Source of the DNA: Bacillus suaedaesalsae
GTDB taxonomy: Bacteria > Bacillota > Bacilli > Bacillales > SA4
Assembly (NCBI RefSeq): GCF_016890225.1
Contig: NZ_JAFELM010000043.1
Coordinates: 62,001-126,000, forward strand
Direction of reading: 5' to 3'
Length of the DNA: 64,000 bases
The first letter of the stretch is position 1. The number at the start of each line of letters is the position of its first letter. The position numbers and the translations under genes are program-made. Below are positions 34,281 to 42,926 of this stretch, one piece after another. Under the pieces are notes generated by a model. The model ran no database searches. It saw nothing but the letters and a program-made list of their open reading frames with translations, and was not told the origin of the DNA.

Positions 34281-34332
34281 ATGGCTATAGCGTTGTCTAG
34301 TGACGAAGAAAAAGCCATCGTTATTCTTTTTT
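34281..34332. terminator. Possible bidirectional terminator after yozD
   Basis: ATGGCT/AGCCAT stem with A-run on one side and TTATTCTTTTTT on the other; the loop is long with an inner GTC/GAC pairing. Confidence 0.45.
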
Positions 34333-34367
34333 ATGTTAAGAAAGTAGGACACTTTCTAGCTTAAACA

Positions 34368-34400
34368 AACGGCGAATTCCTCGTCGTTTTTATTTGTTTT
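34368..34400 (+). terminator. Terminator-like hairpin upstream of the HAD gene
   Basis: AACGGCGA/TCGTCGTT stem (one G-T) then TTTATTTGTTTTT. No gene ends right before it, so it may be the main terminator of yozD. Confidence 0.65.
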
Positions 34401-34487
34401 TGGAAATATATTCATATTGTTAAAGGTAATTTGTAAAGTGCGTTATAATAAATAGAGTACTAGATTGAAAATTTTGGAGGTGAGAAT

Positions 34488-35156
34488 TTGGCTGAAAAAG
34501 CTATAATATTTGATTTGGATTGTACGTTGCATGACCGTGAAACGAGTCTCTTCTTATTTCTGAAATCTCAGTATGATCGATTACTATCTAGCGAAATTTC
34601 AATTTCTTTTCCTGAGTTTTATAATGAGTTTGTTAAACTTGAGCAATTTGGTCGTAAATGGAAAGATGTTGTTTATGGTGAACTACTAGCAAAATATAAA
34701 GAAATCAGGTTAACGAGCAGTGAGCTATTGGAGGATTATTGGTATCGTTTTAGCGAACATTGTGTAGCCTTTGACGGTACTGAGTTTATGTTAAGAGAGT
34801 TGAAAGAAAAAAATTATAGGCTCGGCATGATTACAAATGGAAAAACTGATTTTCAGAAAGCGACGATTCATGCTTTAGGGATAGAAGACTTCTTCGATGA
34901 TATTATCATTTCTGATGAAATTGGATTAAAGAAACCAGACAGTAGAATCTTCGAAGCCTCTCTACATAATCTTAGTGTGAACAAGGAACATGCAGTTTAT
35001 ATTGGAGACCATCCTGTTGATGATATTAAGGCAGCGAGTGATGTTGGACTTCAGACGATTTGGAAAAGAAATGATTACTGGGGAAGGGCAGAAACAGGGT
35101 ACTCATTTGATTCTATGAGAGATTTACCTGCGTTAATAGAGTACTTATATAATTAG
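34488..35156 (+). CDS. HAD-superfamily hydrolase (subclass IA)
   Basis: 222 residues, TTG start after GGAGGTGAG. Motif I FDLDCTLHD (nucleophile Asp), motif II ITNGK, motif III KKPDSRIF and motif IV IGDHPVDDIKAA. Cytosolic phosphatase; the substrate is unspecified in this family. It precedes pbpC-like by 25 bp and could be cotranscribed. Confidence 0.92.
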   Translation: MAEKAIIFDLDCTLHDRETSLFLFLKSQYDRLLSSEISISFPEFYNEFVKLEQFGRKWKDVVYGELLAKYKEIRLTSSELLEDYWYRFSEHCVAFDGTEFMLRELKEKNYRLGMITNGKTDFQKATIHALGIEDFFDDIIISDEIGLKKPDSRIFEASLHNLSVNKEHAVYIGDHPVDDIKAASDVGLQTIWKRNDYWGRAETGYSFDSMRDLPALIEYLYN

Positions 35157-35181
35157 TAACTTTGTTAGGAGTGAAGATAGG

Positions 35182-37161
35182 TTGAATAAGTTTTTTCTTG
35201 TTATGTTTATGGTAGTAGTATTAGCAGCATGTTCAGAAAAGCCAAAGCCTGAGGATCGTTTTGCAGAGTATGTAAGTATGTGGAATGAACAAGATTTCAA
35301 CTCCATGTATGAAAGAATCTCATCAAACACGAAAGAAAAAATAGCAATTGAGGATTTTACGAAACGATATGAAAACATTTACAGTGGAATTGAAGCTGAA
35401 AATGTAAAAATAACGTTTAACAAGCCTAAGGAAGAAGTGGAAACAAAGGACAAAGAAGACATCACTTTCCCGTATAACGTTTCAATGGAAACAATTGCAG
35501 GGAAGGTTGAGTTTACCCATGAGGCAACATTAGTTAAGGAAGAACTTGAAAAGGGATATAACTGGTTTGTACAGTGGGATTCAACTCATATTTTTCCACA
35601 GCTTCAAGAAGGACAAGAAGTGAAGGTATCCTCCAGTCAGCCTGTGAGAGGTGAAATTTACGATCGAAATGGTAACCCGCTAGCACAGAATGGGAAGGTA
35701 TATGAGGTTGGTATTGAGCCTGGAAAGCTAGGCGATGAGAAAGCAGCAACTTTGACGGAGTTATCCAGTTTGTTACAGCTTTCTATTGAGGAAATCGAAG
35801 CAAAACTTAATGAAAGCTGGGTGAAACCAGATTTATTCGTACCTATAAAAAAGATTGACCCTAATAATCAAGAATTAGCTGTTAAAGTAAGTTCGCTCCA
35901 AGGTGTTTTTCTTCAAAAGGAGGTTTCTTCTAGATATTACCCTCTAGGTGAAAGTGCTGCACATTTGATTGGATACGTTCAAACAATAAGTGCTGAGCAA
36001 CTAGAAAAGCTGAAGGGTCAAGGCTATACAAGAAGCTCGAAAATAGGGAAGGTTGGGTTAGAGCAGGTTTTTGAAGATCGTTTACGAGGAGAAACAGGTT
36101 GGAAGATATATATTCCAAACGGTGAAGTGATTGCAGAGAAGCCAGCTGAAAGTGGAGAAAATATTACATTAACCATCGATGCTATATTACAAGCTAATGC
36201 ATATTCACAATTGAAAGGTGATGCAGGTAGTGTAGTAGCCATTCATCCTAAAACAGGTGAAACATTAGCACTTGTAAGTTCTCCTTCGTATAATCCGAAT
36301 GACTTTATTTTTGGGATGTCTAACTCAACATGGAAATCACTAAATGATAATCCTCTAAAACCGTTAATGGCAAGATTTAATAAAACATATGCACCAGGAT
36401 CTACGTTAAAACCATTAACTGCTGCAATTGGATTAGCTACTGGAATCACGAATCCAGAAGAAAAGATGACCATCGAAGGAAAAACATGGGCAAAGGACAA
36501 CTGGGGTGGGAAATCAATCACGAGAGTTTCCACTAATTTAACATCTGTAAATCTAAATGACGCACTTGTAACGTCTGATAATATTTATTTCGCTAGAACG
36601 GCACTAGCGATTGGAAACGAAAAGTTTGAACAAGGTTTACAATCTTTTGGATTTGGAGATGAACTTGTATATGAATTTCCAACAACTAAATCTACAATCT
36701 CGAACAATGGTTTTTCTTCAGAAGGACTACTTGCTGATTCTGGCTATGGTCAAGGTGAAGTGCAAATGAGTCCGATTCATTTATCAAGCACTTATTCTGT
36801 TTTTGTAAACAATGGAAGTATGATAAAACCATACCTTGAGAAAAAAGATGCTGCTCCAGTATTCTGGAAGGAAAATATCGTATCTCCAGCACATGCGGAG
36901 TTGATCTACAATAGTTTGTATCAAGTTGTAAATCATCCACAAGGAACTGGATATAAACCAGTAGTAGAAGGAGTTAACATTGCTGGTAAAACTGGAACAG
37001 CAGAGCTAAAAGTATCGAAGGATGTAGCAGGAGAAGAAAATGGTTGGTTTGTTGCAGTGAATAACGAAGCATCACTTCTTATTACGATGATGGTTGAAAA
37101 TGTAAAAGATAGAGGTGGAAGTCATTATGCAGTCCCAAAGGTGAAGGAACTATTTAGATAA
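35182..37161 (+). CDS. pbpC: Penicillin-binding protein, class B, PBP3/MecA-like lipoprotein
   Basis: 659 residues. Lipobox VLAACS, then a MecA_N-like (NTF2-fold) domain to ~residue 140, the PBP dimerisation domain (PVRGEIYDRNG) and a transpeptidase domain with S407-T-L-K410, S465-D-N467 and K603-T-G. Cross-links peptidoglycan outside the membrane; B. subtilis PbpC has the same layout and low beta-lactam affinity is known in MecA relatives. TTG start with AGGAGTGAA. Its 3' end overlaps the convergent DUF2515 gene by 12 bp. Confidence 0.92.
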   Translation: MNKFFLVMFMVVVLAACSEKPKPEDRFAEYVSMWNEQDFNSMYERISSNTKEKIAIEDFTKRYENIYSGIEAENVKITFNKPKEEVETKDKEDITFPYNVSMETIAGKVEFTHEATLVKEELEKGYNWFVQWDSTHIFPQLQEGQEVKVSSSQPVRGEIYDRNGNPLAQNGKVYEVGIEPGKLGDEKAATLTELSSLLQLSIEEIEAKLNESWVKPDLFVPIKKIDPNNQELAVKVSSLQGVFLQKEVSSRYYPLGESAAHLIGYVQTISAEQLEKLKGQGYTRSSKIGKVGLEQVFEDRLRGETGWKIYIPNGEVIAEKPAESGENITLTIDAILQANAYSQLKGDAGSVVAIHPKTGETLALVSSPSYNPNDFIFGMSNSTWKSLNDNPLKPLMARFNKTYAPGSTLKPLTAAIGLATGITNPEEKMTIEGKTWAKDNWGGKSITRVSTNLTSVNLNDALVTSDNIYFARTALAIGNEKFEQGLQSFGFGDELVYEFPTTKSTISNNGFSSEGLLADSGYGQGEVQMSPIHLSSTYSVFVNNGSMIKPYLEKKDAAPVFWKENIVSPAHAELIYNSLYQVVNHPQGTGYKPVVEGVNIAGKTGTAELKVSKDVAGEENGWFVAVNNEASLLITMMVENVKDRGGSHYAVPKVKELFR

Positions 37162-38259
37162 TTTATCCTTTACAGATTGGATGGATAGTAGCTTCTTTAA
37201 ATCTGATTTATAATTTTCACTCTTCATATAATAAGACGGTATTTGGTATGATTTAATTTGTTCGATTACTTCGATCTTAGTAAACCAATCTTCCGTTTTA
37301 TAGGTGTGAATGACATCTGGCCAAACATCTGTTAAGGAAGGACTGTATATCTTATTAGATCCTGTTGTTTCTTGATTTAAAAAAAGATGTGGCCAATAAT
37401 CCACTCTTGAGCCGGTATGTGGCGTTGAAATGGCGTAATCAAAAGCTTGTTGATATACACGATGAAATAGTATGCCATACAAACTTTTGCCGATGTTAAT
37501 TCTATTTTTTACATTGTTGAAGCCACGAACGGTTTCACCAGCCAATTCGATTTTTCGTCTTTTCTTAAACGGAAATAATACATCGGTAAAGCCGAATGTT
37601 TCTTGGGCTTTATAAAGAGAAGAATGTAACACCTCTGATTCATATCTTGAGTGATCAATGAGGCGAGTTTGGATCATATATTGTTCGTTTAAAATGAGTG
37701 CAATTGTTAAAAGCTCTGAATTTCTTTCGTGCAAGAAAAGTTCCCAAATCGGTTTCATGAATGACGAGACAACGAAATATGGTAGTAAATGAAACAGGTT
37801 TCGACCTGTTTTTTTACTATGTTCATATAACATTAGTTGCGGGAAGGCATCATGAAAGATGAATGCGTTTGCCTTCTCTAGAAATTCAAAGAAGATTTGG
37901 ACTTTATTAGAAGGAAGCAATTCTTCGATTAAACTTCCTTTTAGATCAGTCATATTCCAACCACCGTTCCTTGAAACCATATGAGCAAGAAAGGACCAAT
38001 GTACTTCTTTATTTCTTTTATAAAACTCTAAATAGGCAGTCGTTCTAGTAATATTATTGACGTTATATTTAGTTGTTTCTTTTTTGATGAAGGATACTAA
38101 GTCACGATCTTCTTGTCCAAATGATACGGGTGTTGCAGCAGAAGTCTTTGAGAGAATCTCCTTTAGCTGAGCGTAATCATCATCATTTATCGTCCTTTGT
38201 GTTATAACCTTGTTTGTTTTAAAAGGCAGCTTATTAAGCAATGCATTTAATGACCACAT
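37150..38259 (-). CDS. DUF2515-family protein (YppC-like)
   Basis: 369 residues from the ATG at 38259, which follows GGAGGAGATAGC; an in-frame upstream start would overlap that SD. Basic, mostly helical, without a clear membrane segment or catalytic motif. Phrases such as NNITRTTAYLEFYKRN, SRNGGWNMTDLKG and HAFPQLM-type FHDAFPQLMLYEHS match YppC/DUF2515 as I recall it. Function unknown. No terminator lies between it and the convergent pbpC-like gene. Confidence 0.7.
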   Translation of the reverse strand: MWSLNALLNKLPFKTNKVITQRTINDDDYAQLKEILSKTSAATPVSFGQEDRDLVSFIKKETTKYNVNNITRTTAYLEFYKRNKEVHWSFLAHMVSRNGGWNMTDLKGSLIEELLPSNKVQIFFEFLEKANAFIFHDAFPQLMLYEHSKKTGRNLFHLLPYFVVSSFMKPIWELFLHERNSELLTIALILNEQYMIQTRLIDHSRYESEVLHSSLYKAQETFGFTDVLFPFKKRRKIELAGETVRGFNNVKNRINIGKSLYGILFHRVYQQAFDYAISTPHTGSRVDYWPHLFLNQETTGSNKIYSPSLTDVWPDVIHTYKTEDWFTKIEVIEQIKSYQIPSYYMKSENYKSDLKKLLSIQSVKDKLSK

Positions 38260-38415
38260 GCTATCTCCTCCATACAATAGCGTATGGATTTATTTCTTTT
38301 TTGTGAAGGAGATAAAATATGACAAAACTTGTCATGAATTTATTTGCTAATTTGACAAAAAATTCTAAATTATTTTTGTTATGATAATGAAAAAGAATCC
38401 CTTGAGGTGATAACT

Positions 38416-38733
38416 ATGCATCCTCCAGTCACAACAAAAGCGATAGAAGAGAAAATTTGTTATGACATTACTATTATGCAAACACCGAAAATTGGACAAA
38501 AAAAAGGCTATCGACAAGTGTTTCGTTATGATGTTGTTGCCTCTAATCACGATGAGGCGATTTATGAAGTGTTTCGTACGTTTAATGTTAAAGATCTTAT
38601 GCCGAAGGATACACCAGCTAGATTTATTCGCACGTGGGATATATTATATTTTGACGAAGGGTTAAATGGAGTGACATATTATCAATTACAACCTGAGGGT
38701 TGGAAGAAAATCAGGAGAATTCATGTAAGATAG
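38416..38733 (+). CDS. yodL: YodL-like small protein
   Basis: 105 residues from ATG 38416 (GAGGTGA upstream). Core pattern TPKIGQKKGYRQVFRYDVVA, then ARFIRTWDILYFDEG and a C-terminal GWKKIRRIHVR. This resembles B. subtilis YodL, an early-sporulation protein whose overexpression alters cell shape through MreB/Mbl. The assignment is from memory of the pattern and the yod-type neighbourhood. Confidence 0.6.
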   Translation: MHPPVTTKAIEEKICYDITIMQTPKIGQKKGYRQVFRYDVVASNHDEAIYEVFRTFNVKDLMPKDTPARFIRTWDILYFDEGLNGVTYYQLQPEGWKKIRRIHVR

Positions 38734-38734
38734 A

Positions 38735-38775
38735 AAACGTGGCTAGCGTATAAATTTGCGATGCCACGTTTCCTG
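38735..38775 (+). terminator. Hairpin after yodL-like gene
   Basis: AAACGTGGC/GCCACGTTT perfect stem with a 19-nt loop; only a short T-run (TTTCCTGTT), so termination may be partial. Confidence 0.55.
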
Positions 38776-38792
38776 TTAGCTTCGTAGAGAGC

Positions 38793-38927
38793 TTACTGCT
38801 TATTTTTTCTGCCGCCGTCCGCTGTGTTTTCTTTAGCATGAGCCTCGTGCTCAGCAACAATTGCCTCAGGTGGAATATGATTGTTCTTTTTAGGTTGATT
38901 AATTCGGTTTCGATGTTTTTTACCCAT
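38793..38927 (-). CDS. 44-residue basic hydrophilic protein
   Basis: Minus-strand ATG with GAAGGAGGTCTTGAGA upstream. Begins MGKKHRNRINQPKKNNHIPP and continues with an acidic/His middle and a KENTADGGRKNKQ tail. No membrane segment. Composition is SASP-like (small, basic, Asn/Gly-rich), but no named family fits. Short yet well supported by its SD. Confidence 0.6.
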   Translation of the reverse strand: MGKKHRNRINQPKKNNHIPPEAIVAEHEAHAKENTADGGRKNKQ

Positions 38928-39084
38928 TCTCAAGACCTCCTTCTTGTAACGTTAGCTTATTACAAGCCTACAAGTAGTGTTTAACATTAAAGAATTAATC
39001 ATCGATGGTAAATAATGTTTTATAAGCAACGCATAAAAAATAACTTGAAAAGTTTTACAATTTGTATATAATTAAACAAAATAT

Positions 39085-39316
39085 AAATGATCGAGGATGA
39101 GGAGAGTAGTAACGATGCTCTTGTGAAGCGAGCCAGGGACGGTGAGAGCCTGGTCAATCATTGTTATGAAGCGCACTTCGGAGATGCGAACCTGAAAAAA
39201 GTAGGGTGCGCCGGTACCTGCCGTTATCAAAGGAAAAGTGGTTCAAGGAATTGAACAAACAGAGTGGTACCACGGGAGCAAACTCTCGTCTCTTTATTGA
39301 GACGGGAGTTTTTTTA
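39085..39316 (+). promoter_or_regulatory. T-box riboswitch (predicted arginine-specific) of argS
   Basis: The T-box sequence AACAGAGTGGTACCACG is at about 39258-39274. Upstream is a Stem I-like region (GAGGAGAGTAGTAACGATG, then GAAGCGAGCCAGGGACGGTG). The terminator AACTCTCGTCTC/GAGACGGGAGTT with TTTTTTT spans 39281-39316. A CGC triplet at 39172-39174 is a plausible arginine specifier. Uncharged tRNA-Arg should stabilise the antiterminator and switch on argS. Confidence 0.85.
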
Positions 39317-39323
39317 TTGGATA

Positions 39324-39507
39324 GGCTCAGTTTAAGTACAGTGTTGATTTTTAGCTGTGTGTTGATTGTAGTGGAGGGTGCGAGACTCCTGCGGAGAAGT
39401 GGGACAGGTGAGACTCATGCAGGAAGCATAGCGACGAGGAGGCTCACCGCCCACCCCGCGGAAAGCGAGTGCCTTCCACGGAAATCAACATTATTGTTTA
39501 ACAGAGC
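39324..39507. mobile_element. MITE-like element, family A copy 3, between T-box and argS
   Basis: Flanked by TTGGATA at 39317-39323 and 39508-39514. Ends GGCTCAGTTTAAG and, inverted, GCTCTGTTAAACAA. Near-identical in layout to 14247-14428 (GTTGATTGTAGTGGA, GAGACTCATGCAGGA, CCTTCCACGGAAATCAAC). It has been inserted after the T-box terminator, 29 bp before the argS start. Confidence 0.85.
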
Positions 39508-39535
39508 TTGGATAAGAAAAAAAGGAGGTAAGAAA

Positions 39536-41212
39536 ATGTATCTAGAGAACACAGCAGAAATATTAACACAGTATCTTTCACTCGAAAAAGAGCAAATTCT
39601 TCAACTGTTAGAACGGCCAAAATATACAAACTACGGGGATGTATCTTTTCCGTGTTTTACACTCGCAAAGGAATTAAGAAAGTCACCACTCATCATTGCA
39701 AAGGAACTATCTGAACGTATACAACATCCATATTTTCGTGAAGTAAGAAATGAAGGAGGATATGTAAATATTTATTTGCAGCCTGGATTGATTTATAACG
39801 AGACGATTCTGGATGTTATGTCAAAGCAGGAAAAATATGGCTCAAGTACAGTTGGTGAAGGAAAAACTGTGGTCATTGATTTTTCTTCACCGAATATCGC
39901 GAAGCCTTTTTCAATGGGACATTTACGTTCGACAGTAATCGGAAATTCACTTGGATTGCTTTATGAAAAGAACGGGTACTCTACAACGAAAATTAACTAC
40001 ATCGGCGATTGGGGTACACAGTTTGGAAAATTAATGGCTGCTTATGAGTGGTGGGGAAATGATGAGGCTATTAAGGAAGACCCGATTCGAGAATTGCTCC
40101 GTCTATATGTGGATTTTCATGAAGAAGCTAAAGAAGATCCTACACTCAATGATAAAGGAAGAGAATGGTTTAAACGACTTGAGGATGGTGACGAAAAAGC
40201 ATCGAAGCTTTGGAAGTGGTTTAGAGATCTATCATTAGTGGAATTTAATCGGATATATGATCTATTAGGTGTTTCATTTGATTATATACAAGGGGAATCG
40301 TTTTATAACGATAAAATGGGGAAGGTCGTTGATGAATTAAAGGAGCAGAAACTTTTAGAAGAATCTGAAGGAGCACATGTCGTTTCCCTAGGTGATGAGA
40401 TGCCACCTTGTTTAATTTTGAAATCTGATGGAGCTACTTTATATGCCACACGTGATTTAGCTTCAGTACTCTACAGAAAGAAAGAGTATAAATTTGATTC
40501 AGCTATTTATGTAGTTGGTCAAGAACAAACACTACATTTTAAACAAGTAAAATCTGTTATTAAAAAGATGGGTTATGACTGGTGCGAGCAATTTTTGCAT
40601 ATACCTTTTGGGTTAATATTAAAAGATGGGAAAAAGATGTCAACTCGGAAAGGAAAAGTTGTTCTTCTTAACGAGGTGTTAAAAGAAGCAATCTCAATTG
40701 CAAGAAAAAATATTGAGGTAAAAAATCCAACTTTAATGAATAAAGAGGTTACAGCAGAGCAGGTTGGAGTTGGTGCCGTTCTTTTTCATGATTTGAAACA
40801 CCACCGAATTCATGATTTTGAATTTTCATTAGAGGACATGTTAGCGTTTGAAGGAGAGACTGGACCTTATCTTCAATATACGTTTGCTCGGATTCAATCT
40901 TTATTAGAAAAAGGGAAATTTACATTTTCGAAAGAGGTCATCCCAAGTGATGAAAGTGATCAACTAGAAGTAACAAAGCTTATAGCTCGTTTTCCTTTAA
41001 TTGTTGAGAAAGCATGTGAAGACCATGATCCATCCCTACTTGCACGTTTTTTACTTGATTTAGCGAAGGAATTCAACTCCTATTACCATGCCGTAAAGAT
41101 TATTGATCAATCGAGCTTTCAAACTGCAAGATTACAATTCACATATGCAGTAGGTGTGGTTTTAAAAGAAGGCTTACGTTTATTAGGGATTGGTGCTCCT
41201 AAAAGAATGTAA
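39536..41212 (+). CDS. argS: Arginyl-tRNA synthetase (second-type, ArgS2-like)
   Basis: 558 residues. Class I synthetase: HIGH-like SMGHLRST near residue 130, KMSKS-like GKKMSTRKG near 365 and the C-terminal DALR-type anticodon domain. The N-terminal domain begins MYLENTAEILTQYL. It differs clearly from the usual B. subtilis ArgS as I recall it and resembles the ArgS2 paralogue of B. cereus-group genomes. ATG 39536 has AAGGAGG upstream; the frame is open further upstream through the MITE but that is not coding. Controlled by the T-box. Confidence 0.93.
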   Translation: MYLENTAEILTQYLSLEKEQILQLLERPKYTNYGDVSFPCFTLAKELRKSPLIIAKELSERIQHPYFREVRNEGGYVNIYLQPGLIYNETILDVMSKQEKYGSSTVGEGKTVVIDFSSPNIAKPFSMGHLRSTVIGNSLGLLYEKNGYSTTKINYIGDWGTQFGKLMAAYEWWGNDEAIKEDPIRELLRLYVDFHEEAKEDPTLNDKGREWFKRLEDGDEKASKLWKWFRDLSLVEFNRIYDLLGVSFDYIQGESFYNDKMGKVVDELKEQKLLEESEGAHVVSLGDEMPPCLILKSDGATLYATRDLASVLYRKKEYKFDSAIYVVGQEQTLHFKQVKSVIKKMGYDWCEQFLHIPFGLILKDGKKMSTRKGKVVLLNEVLKEAISIARKNIEVKNPTLMNKEVTAEQVGVGAVLFHDLKHHRIHDFEFSLEDMLAFEGETGPYLQYTFARIQSLLEKGKFTFSKEVIPSDESDQLEVTKLIARFPLIVEKACEDHDPSLLARFLLDLAKEFNSYYHAVKIIDQSSFQTARLQFTYAVGVVLKEGLRLLGIGAPKRM

Positions 41213-41280
41213 GCAATCCATTTTTTACTAACATTGTTCAGGCTAAATGAGTATATGCTATGAAAAAAAGGTGGATGAAT

Positions 41281-42090
41281 ATGCCTGAACTACCAGAAAT
41301 GGAAAATTATCGTGAGCTGTTAACAAAGCAATTAAGTCATAAAACAATTACCCAAATTGTAGTAAATAGAGAAAAATCAATAAATGTTTCTGTTTCAACA
41401 TTCGACCAACATGTAATCGGTCAAACAATTCAATCGATTACAAGAAGAGGAAAGCATTTACTTTTTCACTTACCTAATGGCTATGTATTGTTATTACACC
41501 TCATGCTCGGGGGAACAATGTATGTCGGTACAGAAGAAGATCAACCTAAACGAACAAAACAAGTGATCTTTTATTTTCATGAAAAAGAGTTATTTTTTAT
41601 CGGACTTCGATTAGGTTACTTGCATTTGCTAACAAACGTAGAAGTACAAAAAGAACTTTCTGACTTGGGCCCAGAGCCAATTGATACTTCATTTACATTG
41701 GAGTTATTCCAATCACTAATGGAAAAAAAGAAAGGAAAGCTAAAGACAACGCTTGTTGATCAATCCTTCATTGCAGGTATTGGCAATTGTTATTCAGACG
41801 AAATATGCTTTCATGCAGGAATCCTTCCTACGAGGAAATGTAATGAGTTATCAGAAGCAGAAGTAAAGGCATTGTACGAAAGTATCAAATTTGTCTTAAA
41901 TAGAGCCTTCGAACTTGGAGGTTACATGGAAATGCCACTTCATAAACAAGATACCTTAACTGGAGGATACAACGATCATTGTTACGTGTATGACCGAGGT
42001 GGAGAAACATGTAATAGATGTGGCAATTCAATAACTCAAGAAGAAGTATCCTCGAGAAAATGTTTTTACTGTACAGGATGTCAGTCATAG
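41281..42090 (+). CDS. Fpg/Nei-family DNA glycosylase (MutM-like)
   Basis: 269 residues. After Met removal the chain begins PELPEMEN: Pro2 is the Schiff-base nucleophile and Glu3 the general acid. RRGKHLLFHL supplies the conserved beta-hairpin Lys, GIGNCYSDEI the H2TH region, and CNRCG...CFYCTGC the C-terminal zinc finger. Removes oxidised bases with AP-lyase activity. AAAAAGGTGG precedes ATG 41281. The divergent N-terminus (EMEN, not EVET) suggests a paralogue rather than the main MutM. Confidence 0.9.
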   Translation: MPELPEMENYRELLTKQLSHKTITQIVVNREKSINVSVSTFDQHVIGQTIQSITRRGKHLLFHLPNGYVLLLHLMLGGTMYVGTEEDQPKRTKQVIFYFHEKELFFIGLRLGYLHLLTNVEVQKELSDLGPEPIDTSFTLELFQSLMEKKKGKLKTTLVDQSFIAGIGNCYSDEICFHAGILPTRKCNELSEAEVKALYESIKFVLNRAFELGGYMEMPLHKQDTLTGGYNDHCYVYDRGGETCNRCGNSITQEEVSSRKCFYCTGCQS

Positions 42091-42100
42091 AACCTTAGAT

Positions 42101-42124
42101 ACCCGGGAAACCGGGTTTCTTTAT
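42101..42124 (+). terminator. Terminator of the glycosylase gene
   Basis: ACCCGG/CCGGGT stem with a GAAA loop then TTCTTT. Confidence 0.7.
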
Positions 42125-42209
42125 GTGTTTGAAACTTATTTTAGATATAAGAAGGAAATCAGCGTATGTTTTTCGAATACCTTTAAAAGTGAGTTAAAGG
42201 AGATTTAGT

Positions 42210-42905
42210 ATGACAAATAGATATGTAGAGAATTTATCAGTTGTTTTAAAGAAGTATGAAAATAAAGATGAGGCAGAGAAAATGAGTCAATATATGAGAG
42301 GTCAATTTTCCTATTTTGGATTGAGAGCACCTCAAATGAAAGATGTCACGAAAAACTACATAAAGGAGTTTGGTTTTCCTAGCTCAGAGGATATTCCTAT
42401 TGTAATGAAACAGATGTACTCTTTAGACCAAAGAGAATTACAGATCATTGCTTTAGCCATTATGGATCATAAATTAAAAAAAGACCCTGATATTAGTGAT
42501 ATAGAAATTCTAGAATATATAATCACAACAAAATCTTGGTGGGATACCGTTGATCATATTGCAGCTAATCAGGTTGGTACATATTTCAGAAAGTTCCCTG
42601 AGCATGTAGAAGAGTATGTGGAAAAATGGTTAGAATCCGATAACATATGGCTTATTAGAACCTCGATACTTTATCAACTTAAATATAAACAAGAGACAAA
42701 TTTCCAATATTTAAAAGAAATTATCCTACGCTCTGCAGGTACGAAAGAATTCTTTATTAATAAAGCAATTGGGTGGGCGCTCAGAGAATACTCGAAAATT
42801 GACGGTGAAGCCGTGATTTCATTTATTAATGAGTATAATGAAAGACTTTCAAATTTGAGTATAAGAGAAGGATTGAAATGGTTGAAGTCAAAGAATTTAG
42901 TGTAA
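42210..42905 (+). CDS. AlkD-like DNA alkylation repair protein
   Basis: 231 residues, all-helical HEAT-like repeats. Conserved features: FSYFGLRAPQMKDV near the N-terminus, SWWDTVDHIAANQVG (the Trp/Asp pair of the AlkD site) and INKAIGWALREYSK near the C-terminus. AlkD excises positively charged N3- and N7-alkyl purines without base flipping. AAAGGAG precedes the ATG. Adjacent to an Fpg-like gene, giving a small base-excision group. Confidence 0.9.
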   Translation: MTNRYVENLSVVLKKYENKDEAEKMSQYMRGQFSYFGLRAPQMKDVTKNYIKEFGFPSSEDIPIVMKQMYSLDQRELQIIALAIMDHKLKKDPDISDIEILEYIITTKSWWDTVDHIAANQVGTYFRKFPEHVEEYVEKWLESDNIWLIRTSILYQLKYKQETNFQYLKEIILRSAGTKEFFINKAIGWALREYSKIDGEAVISFINEYNERLSNLSIREGLKWLKSKNLV

Positions 42906-42926
42906 GGTAGATAGGAGTTTTCGCAT

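Noticed and set aside
39206-39535. In-frame upstream extension of argS giving a 668-residue protein
   Set aside because: It would run through the T-box sequence, its terminator and the MITE. ATG 39536 has a strong AAGGAGG site and matches the expected N-terminus.
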